DNA of 64,000 bases from Burkholderiales bacterium (GTDB taxonomy: Bacteria > Pseudomonadota > Gammaproteobacteria > Burkholderiales > Ga0077523). How positions within the stretch are numbered: position 1 is the first letter of the stretch; each line of letters opens with the position of its first letter. Under the pieces are notes generated by a model that saw only the letters and a list, made by a program, of their open reading frames with translations, ran no database searches and had not been told where the DNA came from. Positions 28,926-38,196 of this stretch are shown here, piece after piece. A program made the position numbers and the translations under genes. The DNA is taken from contig JALHMS010000017.1 of the NCBI GenBank assembly GCA_022843925.1, positions 58,587 through 122,586 on the forward strand. The letters are read 5' to 3'.

Positions 28926-29978
28926 ATGTCTCTTCTCATCTCTGCCGTAGCCGACATGACCGGCCAGCGCGATCGCGACCTCCTGGAGGTCACGGTCGCC
29001 GAGGTGCTTTTCGGTCTGCTCGACGTGCAGCGCATCGCGCTCTGGAAGGTGATCCCCCACAACCAGGGTGCGCGCGTGCGGCTGATGGCAGGGCTCGAAA
29101 GCGGACAGGTCGTCGCCATGTCCGACCCCGCGGTCGAGCCCGAGATGTTGCCCGGCATCGACCATTACGACGGATTCTCCGCCTGCTTCGAATCCCAGCT
29201 GCCGTTGCGGTTGCCCGTGCCCGGCACCGCAGCGCGGCGGCATGTCTATCCGGTCACGTCGGAGCGCGAGGCGGTGGGGCTGCTGGAGATAGAGTCGACC
29301 ACGGACTTGAGCGATTCGCAGGACCTCGTGGTGGCGGGCCTGCTGCGGATCTACCGCAACCACCTCTCGCTTCTCGACTACAGCGAACACGACACGCTGA
29401 CCGGTCTGCTCAATCGCCGCACCTTCGACGACATCTTCGTCCGGCGCGTCTCCCGGCAGGGCATGGCGATCTATGCTGACCGCGAGGTGGAGTTCATCGG
29501 CCATCGCCGGGTGTCCCTGCCAGGCGAAGCCCCGTGGCTGCTCGTGGTCGACATCGACTATTTCAAGCGGATCAACGACCGGTTCGGGCATCTGTTCGGG
29601 GACGAGGTGCTTCTCCTGATGGCGAGGTTCATGCGCTCCGTGTTCCGATCCCACGATGTCCTGTTCCGGTTCGGCGGCGAGGAGTTCGTCGTGCTCCTGG
29701 CACCGACGGATGCGCTCGGCGCGGAGGCGGCCGCGGAACGCTTTCGGGCGTCGGTCGAGCACTTCCCCTTTCCGCAGGTCGGACGCGTCACGGTGAGCGT
29801 CGGATACACGCGGGTGTCGCCGGACGACTCGCCGTTCGATGCCTTCGGGCGCGGGGACGAGGCCCTCTACTACGCGAAGCAGCACGGGCGCAATCGCGTG
29901 GTCTGCCACGAGGCGCTGGTCACGAGCGGCGAGGTCGAACTCAAGGCGAAGGTCGATAACGAGGTGGAGCTGTTCTGA
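28926..29978 (+). CDS. GGDEF-domain diguanylate cyclase with N-terminal GAF-like sensor
   Basis: A 350-residue soluble protein. Residues 1-150 look like a GAF-type sensor: alternating strands, no membrane segment. The catalytic domain starts DTLTGLLNRRTF near 157 and carries the metal-binding D.DYFKRIND, the active-site GGEEF, and an upstream RSHD five residues before it that matches the inhibitory I-site RxxD. An insertion of roughly 25 residues sits between the first helix and VVDIDYF. It should make cyclic-di-GMP from GTP. No partner phosphodiesterase is adjacent, though a GGDEF-EAL protein lies at the window end and YajQ at 7734. Confidence 0.9.
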   Translation: MSLLISAVADMTGQRDRDLLEVTVAEVLFGLLDVQRIALWKVIPHNQGARVRLMAGLESGQVVAMSDPAVEPEMLPGIDHYDGFSACFESQLPLRLPVPGTAARRHVYPVTSEREAVGLLEIESTTDLSDSQDLVVAGLLRIYRNHLSLLDYSEHDTLTGLLNRRTFDDIFVRRVSRQGMAIYADREVEFIGHRRVSLPGEAPWLLVVDIDYFKRINDRFGHLFGDEVLLLMARFMRSVFRSHDVLFRFGGEEFVVLLAPTDALGAEAAAERFRASVEHFPFPQVGRVTVSVGYTRVSPDDSPFDAFGRGDEALYYAKQHGRNRVVCHEALVTSGEVELKAKVDNEVELF

Positions 29979-30040
29979 CGGCGATCGCCGGGTTGTCCGG
30001 CGCGCTGTTCCTCGCGGTGCCGCCCCGCGCGGTCCCGGCT

Positions 30041-30916
30041 TCACGATCCCGGGGCGCGCAGCCGGTCGTGGACGATGGCCCCGACGACGACGAACGCGCC
30101 GACCCATTGCCAGTGGCCGAGGTGCTCCCCGAGCGTCAGGCTGGCGATTCCCGCCACCGCCACAGGCTCCAGATTGAGCATCACCGCGGCCGACGCGGCG
30201 CCCACCGATGGCAGCAGCAGGAAGAGCATCACGACGCCCGCCGCGTAGAAGACCGCGAGCCCGGCGAGCCCCAGCGACGCGGACCCGCCCGTCGGAAGCG
30301 ACAGGACGCCCGCAGCGAGTGCCGACCCGCCGAAGAGGGTCGCCGCCGTACTCATCATCAGGAAGGTTCGGAGCGGAGCGGCCACCCCCGGCGCGAGTCG
30401 CGGCGTCATGACGAGAATGCCGGTGAATGCCAGCGAGGCGCCGGCGGCTGCCGCAAGACCCGTCGGATCCACGCGGTCGGGATTCACGCCCAGCACCAGC
30501 GCGAGCCCGCAGAAAGCGGCTGCGAGGGAGGCGGTACGGGCGCGGGTCAGACGATGCTCGCCCACTGCCGCCGAGGCGATCGCCGTGAAAAAAGGGTACG
30601 TGTAGAAGACGAGGATCGCGAGCGTCACCGGCAGCCGCTTGACCGCGACCTGGATGAGCAGGGTCTGGACGACGACGCCGAGACCGAGCAGGAGGATCCC
30701 GCGGAAGGCCGGACGCGATACTCGTAGCGGCACGCGTCTCCATCGCAGCAGGCACAGCAGGATCGCGCTCGCGCACAGCGCGCGGAACGTCGCGGCGGTC
30801 ATGATGCCCACCCCGTGCCCGAACGCGTATCGCGCGCACACGTGCCCGGTGCCGAGGCTGAGCGCTGCGCCCAGCAACCCGATGGGCGCCCACCAGCGGA
30901 CCAAGGGTTTCGTCAC
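30041..30916 (-). CDS. EamA/DMT-family transporter
   Basis: A 291-residue protein with ten predicted membrane segments in two five-helix EamA repeats. Repeat 1 ends with FYTYPFFTAIAS...GE and repeat 2 with LNLEPVAVAGIASLTLGEHL, both characteristic. Drug/metabolite transporters export amino acids or small metabolites; the substrate is not deducible. Located between the diguanylate cyclase (convergent) and the envelope lipoprotein cluster, with only 18 bases to the next gene upstream on the same strand, so it may be the last gene of that cluster. Confidence 0.87.
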   Translation of the reverse strand: MTKPLVRWWAPIGLLGAALSLGTGHVCARYAFGHGVGIMTAATFRALCASAILLCLLRWRRVPLRVSRPAFRGILLLGLGVVVQTLLIQVAVKRLPVTLAILVFYTYPFFTAIASAAVGEHRLTRARTASLAAAFCGLALVLGVNPDRVDPTGLAAAAGASLAFTGILVMTPRLAPGVAAPLRTFLMMSTAATLFGGSALAAGVLSLPTGGSASLGLAGLAVFYAAGVVMLFLLLPSVGAASAAVMLNLEPVAVAGIASLTLGEHLGHWQWVGAFVVVGAIVHDRLRAPGS

Positions 30917-30934
30917 GGCGATGCCGGCGGATGC

Positions 30935-31123
30935 TCAGGAGCCCTTGCCGGGGCGCTGCCTGTCGTACTCCTCGTAGGGCCGGCTGGGCTGCGTGGCGCG
31001 CTCGGTGGGCGTCCTGAGGGCGTCGTTGCTCTGGCGGGCGCCCTCGTAGATGCCGCCCGGACCCGTACAGCCGCCGAGTGCTGCGGTCACCAGCGTGCCG
31101 AACACCCACGGAAAGCGGGCCAT
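30935..31123 (-). CDS. Small predicted lipoprotein
   Basis: A 62-residue protein with a lipoprotein signal peptide ending in the lipobox LGGC (C19). The mature part is short, polar and probably disordered (Glu/Arg/Pro/Tyr-rich, ending RQRPGKGS). No family recognised. Its ATG overlaps the stop of the upstream secreted protein gene by one base (TGATG), which supports it being real and co-translated. Confidence 0.68.
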   Translation of the reverse strand: MARFPWVFGTLVTAALGGCTGPGGIYEGARQSNDALRTPTERATQPSRPYEEYDRQRPGKGS

Positions 31124-31938
31124 CAGGAGCGGGCCCGGAAGGCGTCGATGAACGGTCGGACCGCCTCCCTGCGGGTCTCCATCGCTGCCTTGATCTGCAG
31201 CCCGACGGCATCGATGTGCCGGATGATCGCGCCCTGGAGAGGGATCGCGATGAGCTTGGAGTAGCGGGGGCCGACGCAATACCGGCTCTCGGGGCTGCAG
31301 GCGACGAACTGGAACGCCTCCCGGTACTTCGTCGAGAACTCCAACTCGTTGTCCTTCTCGGGAATGCGTGCCTGCGCCGCCTTCTGCAGGGCCTTCAACT
31401 CGCCCTCCGCGCCCTTCAGGTCGTATTTGAAGCGGCCCGAGTACGTGTAATTGAAGAGCGTCATCTCACCCATGAACCAGTCCATCATCGCGAGTTGAGC
31501 CTTGCCGGATTCGCTCGCGAAGTGGTTGGCGATGGTGTCGGAGTCCTCGCCGGCGAACGTGGTGGAGACGTATTCCGTCCGGATGTCCTTGACCCAGGTT
31601 TCCTGGGCCAGCATGGCCATCGGTGCGTCGACCGTCTCCTGCAGCAGCATCGCCTCGGCGTCCGCCCATTCGGGGACACCCTCCTTCCAGCCGGCGCCGG
31701 CGCCTGCCTCCCTGCCCCACGCGGCAAGCAGTTCGCGGGCGAGGGTGAGGGAAAGCTGCTTCGTGATCAGTCGTGCGGCCCCGATGATCAGGGCTTCGTC
31801 GTGCGATTTCGCGACCCGTTCCGCGGCGGACCGCCGGTCGGCTTCCTCCTCCGCCTTGGTCTCGGCGGCCATGCCGAAGCCCGGCATCAGCACCGCCGCG
31901 ACGACGGCGCCCGCGAGCTTGCGCATCCACATCTGCAT
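31123..31938 (-). CDS. Secreted protein of unknown function
   Basis: From the ATG at 31938 the product is 271 residues, with a signal peptide (MQMWMRKLAGAVVAAVLMPGFGMA) and an AGGGAG ribosome-binding site about nine bases upstream. The mature protein is largely helical and acidic/basic mixed. It has a central MDWFMGEM segment, two cysteines (ACSPESRYC) near residue 215, and a C-terminal helix. I do not recognise the family. The frame stays open upstream into the Sel1 gene, but those residues lack a signal sequence. Position inside a run of envelope genes suggests a periplasmic role. Confidence 0.72.
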   Translation of the reverse strand: MQMWMRKLAGAVVAAVLMPGFGMAAETKAEEEADRRSAAERVAKSHDEALIIGAARLITKQLSLTLARELLAAWGREAGAGAGWKEGVPEWADAEAMLLQETVDAPMAMLAQETWVKDIRTEYVSTTFAGEDSDTIANHFASESGKAQLAMMDWFMGEMTLFNYTYSGRFKYDLKGAEGELKALQKAAQARIPEKDNELEFSTKYREAFQFVACSPESRYCVGPRYSKLIAIPLQGAIIRHIDAVGLQIKAAMETRREAVRPFIDAFRARS

Positions 31939-32002
31939 CGAATCACTCCCTTCTTCGTCGATCGCTTCGTCGACCGAATCCTCGGTCGAGTATAGCCCCG
32001 CG

Positions 32003-32782
32003 CTATTGCAGTGCGGCAGAGCCCGGCGGCATCGGGACGCCATCGGGACCGCTCGGGGCGCGTTCCGCGACGAATGCACGCGCCTGTCCTTCGTACGTCT
32101 CGCGGAGATGCGGCTGGCGGGCGATCAGCGCTTCCTTCGCCTCGAGCGCACGGTCGGCGTCGGTGCCGGACGGCAGCAGGAGGTTCGCCACGCAGTAGTG
32201 CGCCAGGGCCAACCCGCCGTGGCGCTCACCGGCCAGGCCGTTCATGTGGATGTCGGCCAGGACGAGGTGCGCCAGCCCGTCGAGCTTGTCGGCGGCGAAC
32301 TCCAGCAGGCCGAGCGCCTTCTGCAGATCGGACTCCGGAACCTCCCGGGAAAGATGCATGAGGGCCAGGTGCGTCGCTGCGACCTCGTGACCCTGGTGCG
32401 CCGCCCGTTCGTACCACGCGGCGGCTTCGACGGGATCCGCCGGGCCACCGAGACCTGCCTGGAGCATCCTGGCGAACTGCATCTGAGCCTCCGATACGCC
32501 CTGGCGGGCCGCCGCCTCGTACCACCGCCGCGCCGCCAGGTGGTTGCGCGGTCCGGCCTCTGCGCGGTCGTGCATATGGCCGAGGGCAAACTGCGCCCAG
32601 GCATGCCCCGCATCGGCTGCACGCGAGTACCAGTCGCGCGCCTTCGAGAGATCGAGCGGCGCACCCGGCTTCTCGGGGAGATCGTGCAGGAGGCCGAGGT
32701 CGAACATCGCCTGGGTATCGCCGGCGTCGGCGCGCGCGGTCAGGATGGCGATACGCTCGTCGACCGTGGTGTCGTCGTTCAT
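32003..32782 (-). CDS. Sel1-repeat (TPR-like) protein
   Basis: A 259-residue protein with about five Sel1-like repeats from residue 20 to 200. The pattern A...G...A...LG.......A..WY..AA..G is clear at ARDWYSRAADAGHAWAQFALG and AARRWYEAAARQGVSEAQMQFA. No signal peptide is visible, so it is probably cytoplasmic, unlike its neighbours. Sel1 proteins act as scaffolds in signalling or envelope stress. Gaps of 73 and 64 bases to flanking same-strand genes are compatible with one operon. Confidence 0.82.
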   Translation of the reverse strand: MNDDTTVDERIAILTARADAGDTQAMFDLGLLHDLPEKPGAPLDLSKARDWYSRAADAGHAWAQFALGHMHDRAEAGPRNHLAARRWYEAAARQGVSEAQMQFARMLQAGLGGPADPVEAAAWYERAAHQGHEVAATHLALMHLSREVPESDLQKALGLLEFAADKLDGLAHLVLADIHMNGLAGERHGGLALAHYCVANLLLPSGTDADRALEAKEALIARQPHLRETYEGQARAFVAERAPSGPDGVPMPPGSAALQ

Positions 32783-32855
32783 GGGGTCCTGTCGCAGGGC
32801 GGATGAAAAACGGAAGGGGCAGCCCGCGGGCCGCCCCTGGTTCGCGAGATCGTGC

Positions 32856-33452
32856 TCAGCGCTCGGTCGTCTTGCGGATGTCCTTGGTCTCGCTCCATTC
32901 CTCGATGCCGGTCTGGATGTTCGTGAGACTCATGAAGAGCTGGTAGTAGACGTCCTTCACGTTCTTCGTCTCCTTCACGATGGAGGTGATCTCACCGGTG
33001 ACCCGGTAACCCGCCCCGACCATCCTGCCCTGCTGCACCGACTTGTCCTGGTCGTACTGCTCGCCCTGCTGGCGGTTCAATTCGTCGAGTTGCTTCTGCA
33101 TCTCCGCCTGGTCCACGGCAAACCGCACGCGCCCGCTCTTCTGGAGGGAGGAGCGCATGCGGTTCGTGATGGCCCGCGTGTCGATGTATTCGCTCGTCTT
33201 GTTCTTCACTTCCTGCGTGGTGACGATGGGGAGGTTCCCGCTGGCGATCACCGGGGCCTGGAGCATCGACTGCGTCATCTGCTCGGCGAGCATCTGCAGG
33301 TCGGTGGAACCGAACTGGTTGGTCACCGTCTCGACGGATCCGGCGTCGCCGTAGCGGGTTTTCGGCCCCCCGCACCCGGCGAGGGCGACAGCGGCGGCCA
33401 GCGAGAGCAGGCTCGCGATGCGGGCGATATGGAAGGATGAGGTCCGCGTCAT
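32856..33452 (-). CDS. LpoB-like outer membrane lipoprotein (COG3417)
   Basis: A 198-residue lipoprotein with lipobox LAGC at C27, then a short linker and an LpoB-type domain. LpoB features are the ..L...M..S.L..P motif near 55-70, I.NRT-like spacing replaced by VKNKTSEYIDT, and GRMVGAGYRVTGEI in the second half. In enterobacteria LpoB activates the peptidoglycan synthase PBP1b. Whether this homologue does so here is inference. It is flanked by the YcfL-like and COG3014 genes, which co-occur with LpoB homologues in other proteobacteria. Confidence 0.83.
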   Translation of the reverse strand: MTRTSSFHIARIASLLSLAAAVALAGCGGPKTRYGDAGSVETVTNQFGSTDLQMLAEQMTQSMLQAPVIASGNLPIVTTQEVKNKTSEYIDTRAITNRMRSSLQKSGRVRFAVDQAEMQKQLDELNRQQGEQYDQDKSVQQGRMVGAGYRVTGEITSIVKETKNVKDVYYQLFMSLTNIQTGIEEWSETKDIRKTTER

Positions 33453-33486
33453 GGGTTTCTTCTCCTGAGTCCGAGGGGGCGGAGGG

Positions 33487-33924
33487 TCACTCCTGACCCA
33501 TCACGATGAACTTGAAGTCGCGTGCCTTGGGATTGGGGGCGATGGCCGTGACGGTCTGGCGCGAGTTGCCGTACATCAGCAACGGTTTCCAGGTTTCCTC
33601 GTCGGCAGCGCGCATCCCTTCGGCGTCCGACCAGCGGAACTTGTACATGAGGCGCTCGACATCGCTCTCGTCGTTGAACACGACGACGTCGACCTTGAGG
33701 AGATCCCCGGTCGTGGTGCACCGGATCTCTTCGAGTTCGACGTCCGGATTCTGTCCGCCTTCCTTCGCCACCTTCGCCCGGACCAGATCACCCATGGTCG
33801 AGATCTTCGTGTCGCCGATCGGGCATCCGAAGGCGAAACCCGGCTTCTCGAAGCCTTTCTTCGTCCCGCAGCCGGTCGCGCAGAGCGCGGCAAGGGTTAC
33901 GGCGACGACGGTGGATGCTTTCAT
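33487..33924 (-). CDS. YcfL-like (DUF1425) lipoprotein
   Basis: A 145-residue protein with lipobox ATGC (C19) and a mature domain resembling YcfL: VDVVVFNDESDVERLMYKFRW.D.EG near the middle, then W..L..YG.SR.TV.A.APNP.A.DFKF at the end. In E. coli ycfL lies immediately beside lpoB. Function unknown. The ATG at 33924 overlaps the upstream COG3014 stop by 4 bases (ATGA). Thirty-four bases separate it from the lpoB-like gene. Confidence 0.82.
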   Translation of the reverse strand: MKASTVVAVTLAALCATGCGTKKGFEKPGFAFGCPIGDTKISTMGDLVRAKVAKEGGQNPDVELEEIRCTTTGDLLKVDVVVFNDESDVERLMYKFRWSDAEGMRAADEETWKPLLMYGNSRQTVTAIAPNPKARDFKFIVMGQE

Positions 33925-35489
33925 TGCAGTGTCCTCCAGGAACGGGGGGAAGAAGGCAGGTCGATGACCCGTACGTGAGCATACATGCCGGCGTTGCCCG
34001 GTTCTCCGGCGCTTTCGGACGATGGAAGTTCCGGTGTCGGGTTGCCGCCGGGCATCCCCGGGGGGGCGACGAACGCGTGTCCGCGCAGCAGGCGGATCGA
34101 GACCAGCGCGTGGCTGCCGGTGAGGTTGACGTCGAAGCGTGTGGAGCCGCTGTCCGAACGGACGCTCACGGGATGGGACCCCCGCGGCAGGCGAGCCCGC
34201 GCGATCGTGACTTGCGAGGGGAGGGTCCGCCAGCCGCGTTCGTCCGCCTGCTCCACGACAGCCCCGCCGATCTGGAGCGCAAGCAACGCGATGACGGCGC
34301 CGAGCCCGTCGTCCCGGTTGCGTTGCTGAGCCATCTGCCTCTGGATCTGGTACTGCGCCACGGCCTTCGTGGCAGAGCGCACGAAGGCACGCAGCATGAT
34401 GCCGGGCATGTCGTCCTGAAGCGCCCGTCTGGCCATGGCGTCGAGGTCGAGGATGTGGGCCGTCGGAAGGCGGTCGACGCCGCCGATCTGGATGTCCGGC
34501 GCCTGATAGCCCATCGGGGCCGCGGGCAGCACGGGGAAGGAGACCTGCACGAAGGTGAACGCGCCGTAGGCGGGGATCGGGATCGGAAGGCTGAAGCTGC
34601 GGGACTGCCGGCCTGGAATGGCGCCGGTCTCGATGACGAAGAGCGTGTCGCACACCGTGTCGTCGGGTGCGCCGGTGCGCGCATCGAGCCCGGCGAGGGC
34701 CTCGTCCAGCGCCGACTCCCCCGGACGCAGTTCGATGGCCGTGCGGTATCCGGGGGCGGCGAGGCCGGGCTCGCCCAGCGCCTCGTAGACGAAGCCGGCG
34801 AGGTAATGGGACAGGGCATTCTGATAACCGTTGCGCAGCGCGTTCGCCTCGGGCGTCGCGATGGATTCCACGGGGTATCCGTTGATCTCGCGAAAGCTCA
34901 CCTGGGCGGACTTCCCGGCTGCTTCCTCTCGAAGTCTCTGGTATTCGCGAGCGCGGACTTCGGCGATGAGCGCCTCGCGCTCGTGCGTACGCTTGATCTC
35001 GATGCGCGCCTTGTCCCAGTCGCCTAGGGCCAGATGGTCCATCGCCATGCGCGTGGTGATCAGCACCTTCTCGTAGTCGAAGCCTTCGTAGGTGCGGACG
35101 CGATCGTTCAACAGGAAGCTGCCGGTCTGTCCGACAGCCCGGGTCGGGTCGAGCTTGACAGCCGCTTCCCACGCAAGGACTTCGGCGTCGGCCTTCCTGA
35201 ACGACTCGAAACTGCCGGCGAAGTCGTTCGCGAGTCGCTTGAGTTCGCCCAGTTCCATGTGGAAGAGCAGGTCCTTGTCGCCCGACGCATTGTTCTTTTC
35301 GAGAACGGAAATGGCGCCGGATACGTCACCGCCCGCGGTGCGTTCGATGACCTGGTCCATCTCGGATCGGTAGCTTCGCAGGGCGCCGCAGCCACCGAGC
35401 AGCGCTGCGCAGAGCAGCCCGGCAACGACCCGGGTGGCCGAGGCACGCAGCGCTACATTCGAATCGGAAGGCTCGGGGACAGGAGTCAT
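33921..35489 (-). CDS. COG3014-like large outer-envelope lipoprotein
   Basis: A 522-residue lipoprotein with lipobox LGGC (C34). The N-terminal half is TPR-like and helical (about 40-260). A central segment has SFSLPIPIPAYGAF, and the C-terminal beta-rich part ends with a Pro/Gly/Ser-rich tail. This layout and its position match COG3014 proteins encoded next to lpoB and ycfL homologues. The precise function is not established; an envelope or peptidoglycan-associated role is inferred from neighbours. An upstream in-frame ATG at 35567 gives a poor signal peptide, so 35489 is preferred. Confidence 0.8.
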   Translation of the reverse strand: MTPVPEPSDSNVALRASATRVVAGLLCAALLGGCGALRSYRSEMDQVIERTAGGDVSGAISVLEKNNASGDKDLLFHMELGELKRLANDFAGSFESFRKADAEVLAWEAAVKLDPTRAVGQTGSFLLNDRVRTYEGFDYEKVLITTRMAMDHLALGDWDKARIEIKRTHEREALIAEVRAREYQRLREEAAGKSAQVSFREINGYPVESIATPEANALRNGYQNALSHYLAGFVYEALGEPGLAAPGYRTAIELRPGESALDEALAGLDARTGAPDDTVCDTLFVIETGAIPGRQSRSFSLPIPIPAYGAFTFVQVSFPVLPAAPMGYQAPDIQIGGVDRLPTAHILDLDAMARRALQDDMPGIMLRAFVRSATKAVAQYQIQRQMAQQRNRDDGLGAVIALLALQIGGAVVEQADERGWRTLPSQVTIARARLPRGSHPVSVRSDSGSTRFDVNLTGSHALVSIRLLRGHAFVAPPGMPGGNPTPELPSSESAGEPGNAGMYAHVRVIDLPSSPRSWRTLQ

Positions 35490-35610
35490 GCAGTGGCGGT
35501 GCCCAGGCGGGCCCGCGGGTCGGTGCGAAGCTGATCCATTCTGCACGCGCGCGGGTGCGCGCGCCAATCGGGCCTAGATGGCGGACGTGGCGGCGCGCCG
35601 CATCGTGCGC

Positions 35611-35643
35611 AAAGAAAAACGCCCCGCCTGCGAGGCGGGGCGT
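35611..35643 (-). terminator. Rho-independent terminator after the PEP-CTERM gene
   Basis: On the minus strand a perfect 10-bp stem (ACGCCCCGCC / GGCGGGGCGT, 35619-35628 and 35634-35643, 5-base loop) is followed by TTTTCTTT. It lies about 57 bases past the PEP-CTERM gene stop and insulates it from the lipoprotein cluster. Confidence 0.88.
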
Positions 35644-35699
35644 CTGGGAGCGCGCGGGGGACTGTCGTGAAGAGCGTCTGATCACCCGGCGTGCCGGAG

Positions 35700-36392
35700 T
35701 CAGCTCCCGATCCGTCGCGTCCGGCGGCGGGCAGTGCCCAGTCCCACCAGTCCGAGCCCGATGCCCACCATGGCCCACGTGCCCGGTTCGGGGATCGGCA
35801 GGGCCGTTCCGGTCATCTCCACGCGAAGGCCGGTGGGATTCACCACGGCGGTGCCGTTGAACACGACGAAGTCGATGGTGTTGATGCCCGATACGAAGTA
35901 GTCGTCGAGCGTGAAGCTGGCGTAACCGAGACGGAAGGACTCGAACAGCGTGGTGTTGCCCGTTCCGTTCCCGTTCACCAGGATGTCCAGGCCGTTGTTG
36001 TCGGACATCCAGCGACCGACGATGACGGCCGTCGCCGGGTCGAAGCCCGTGAGGTCCACCGTCGTACGGTAGGTGTACTGACCCGTCGCGTTGTTGTTGG
36101 CGGCGTCGGGTCGCGGGCTGATCCACTTCGAAACGGCAGTGTTGGGGGCCCAGGCACCAATGGGAAAGCCGTTGTTGGTCACGAACGCTTCGGGACCGTT
36201 GAACACGACGTCCGGGCTATCGATCAGCGTGTAGTGCGGATCGACCGCCCCGCCGGGCAGAGGATTGCCCGAAGCATCGACGCCGGTATTGAACACGGCG
36301 AGGTTCGAAACCGTGATGGCCTGTGACGGACCGGCGAAGGAGAGCGTCGCGGCAACGGCAAGGGCGGCGGTGAGGAACTTGGTGTGCATCAT
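35700..36392 (-). CDS. PEP-CTERM sorting-domain protein
   Basis: A 230-residue exported protein with a signal peptide (cleavage near AGPSQA, residue 25), a beta-rich Asn/Gly/Thr-rich body and a C-terminal PEP-CTERM tag: IPEPGTWAMVG, a hydrophobic segment, then a basic RRRTRR tail. Exosortase cleaves such tags and the product is usually exported with exopolysaccharide. The exosortase is not in the window. Monocistronic, with its own terminator. The 200 bases upstream contain an unusually A+T-rich patch (about 36475-36510) that probably includes the promoter. Confidence 0.9.
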   Translation of the reverse strand: MMHTKFLTAALAVAATLSFAGPSQAITVSNLAVFNTGVDASGNPLPGGAVDPHYTLIDSPDVVFNGPEAFVTNNGFPIGAWAPNTAVSKWISPRPDAANNNATGQYTYRTTVDLTGFDPATAVIVGRWMSDNNGLDILVNGNGTGNTTLFESFRLGYASFTLDDYFVSGINTIDFVVFNGTAVVNPTGLRVEMTGTALPIPEPGTWAMVGIGLGLVGLGTARRRTRRIGS

Positions 36393-36592
36393 CGTGGACT
36401 CCGAGGTATTCCGTGGCTGACGTGTCGGAAATCTTTCATTCCGAGAGCTTGTGCCGACTAGCGGATTCCGTGCCAATCTTAAAATCTATTGTTAAGTCAG
36501 AATTTTCGGCGTCTCGACAGTCTGGAGGGCCAGTCCCTGTAAGACCTGTCGACAGTCCTGACGGACGACGGCGGCGGAATCGCCCGCCGACG

Positions 36593-38158
36593 TCAGTCCG
36601 GCGATCCATCGTCGACCGGCTGTGCGCGGGCTTCGACCAGCGCAAACAGCGCGGGGAGAACGACGAGAGTGAGGAGGGTGGACGTGATCAGACCGCCGAT
36701 CACCACGATGGCGAGGGGGCGCTGGACTTCGGATCCCGGCCCCGTGGCGAAGAGGAAGGGGATGAGGCCAAGCATCGCGACGGTCGCCGTCATCAGTACG
36801 GGGCGCAGCCGGGCGCCGGTGCCTTCGATGATCGCCTCGTTCACCGTCCGCCCCTCGGACCGGAGGGACGTGATGTAGGCCACGAGGACGATGCCGTTCA
36901 GCACCGCGATGCCCCACAGCGCGATGAAGCCCACCGACGCGGGCACGGAGAGGTACTCCCCGGTCAGGAAGAGCGCAATCACGCCGCCGATGGACGCGAA
37001 GGGCAGCACCGTGATGATGAGGGCTGCGTAGCGCAGCGAACGGAACAGCAGGAACAGCAGGAAGAAGATCGCGGCAATGGTGGCTGGGACGATGAGCATC
37101 AGGTGCGACATCGCCTTTTCCATGTTCTGGAACTGACCTCCCCATTCGAGCGCATAGCCCGGTGGCAACGGCAGCCGTGCTGCGATCTCCTCCTGCAGTT
37201 CCGCCACGAAACCACCGAGATCACGCCCCGCCACGTTCATCCCCACCACGATCCGCCGCTTCCCGCCTTCCCGCGATATCTGCGCCGGGCCCTCGATCAC
37301 CTGGATGTGTGCCAGGTCCCGCAGATGCACCCGGGTGCCGCGCGACGAGATGAGAAGCATGTCCTCGATGGCCGTTGCATCGTCGCGAAACTCTGCGGGC
37401 AATCGCACCGAGGCCGGGAATCGCCACTCCCCCTCGAAGACGTCCGTCGCGGTCTTCCCACCCACCGCAATCTCCACGAAGTCGCGGATGTCCGTCACAT
37501 TGAAGCCGTGCCGGGCGATGGCCTGGCGGTTCACCTCGATCTGCAGGTACTGCTGACCGGACACCTTCTCGATCCGGAAATCCTGCGCCCCGCGCACCCG
37601 CGCGGCGATCGCTGCGATCTGCTCTGCCAGCAGGCGCAGTTCCTCCATGTCGGGGCCGAACACTTTCACGGCGACGTCCGAACGCACGCCCGTCACCATC
37701 TCGTCGACGCGGTCGGAGATGGGCTGGGCCATCACGATCTGCACGCCGGGGAGGTCCGCAAGTCGTTCGCGCATTCGCTGGGCGATGTCGTCCTGGGTCC
37801 AGCCTTCCGGCCACTCGCTGCGCGGCGTCAGCGTGACGATGGGGTCTGCCTCGTTGGGGCCGGCCGGGTCCGCGGGTGACTCGCCGCGACCGATCCGCGA
37901 CACCGCCATCTTGACGCCGGGGATCTCCATCATCCGGCGCATGGCCTCCTGTTCCATGCGCACCGATTCATCGAGCGAGATGCTTGGCGCGCGCATGATG
38001 TTCGGAGAGACCGATCCCTCCTTCATCTCCGGGATGAACGAGGTGCCGAGGAACGGGAACAGGGCGAGCGTGCCGACGAACAGCGCGACCGAGATGGCGA
38101 CGGTCTTCCGGCTGTTGCCGAGCACCCACGTGAGCAGTGGACGGTAGCCGAGCTTCAC
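36593..38158 (-). CDS. C-terminal half of a frameshifted CzcA/CusA-family RND efflux pump
   Basis: A 521-codon frame opening at a GTG (38158), although the homologous reading frame continues upstream to about 38209 (YLLKGGADHDTR). It holds the second half of an HME-type RND protein: TM7 (about 18-38), FIPEMKEGS at the start of the second periplasmic loop, the pore domain, and TM8-TM12 ending near the C-terminus. The N-terminal half is encoded just upstream in another frame. Either both parts form a pseudogene, or the break is a sequencing error in a 1040-residue gene. As a free fragment it would lack the proton-relay residues of TM4. Confidence 0.85.
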   Translation of the reverse strand: MKLGYRPLLTWVLGNSRKTVAISVALFVGTLALFPFLGTSFIPEMKEGSVSPNIMRAPSISLDESVRMEQEAMRRMMEIPGVKMAVSRIGRGESPADPAGPNEADPIVTLTPRSEWPEGWTQDDIAQRMRERLADLPGVQIVMAQPISDRVDEMVTGVRSDVAVKVFGPDMEELRLLAEQIAAIAARVRGAQDFRIEKVSGQQYLQIEVNRQAIARHGFNVTDIRDFVEIAVGGKTATDVFEGEWRFPASVRLPAEFRDDATAIEDMLLISSRGTRVHLRDLAHIQVIEGPAQISREGGKRRIVVGMNVAGRDLGGFVAELQEEIAARLPLPPGYALEWGGQFQNMEKAMSHLMLIVPATIAAIFFLLFLLFRSLRYAALIITVLPFASIGGVIALFLTGEYLSVPASVGFIALWGIAVLNGIVLVAYITSLRSEGRTVNEAIIEGTGARLRPVLMTATVAMLGLIPFLFATGPGSEVQRPLAIVVIGGLITSTLLTLVVLPALFALVEARAQPVDDGSPD

Positions 38159-38196
38159 CAGGGCGATGACCCGGGTGTCGTGGTCTGCGCCGCCCT

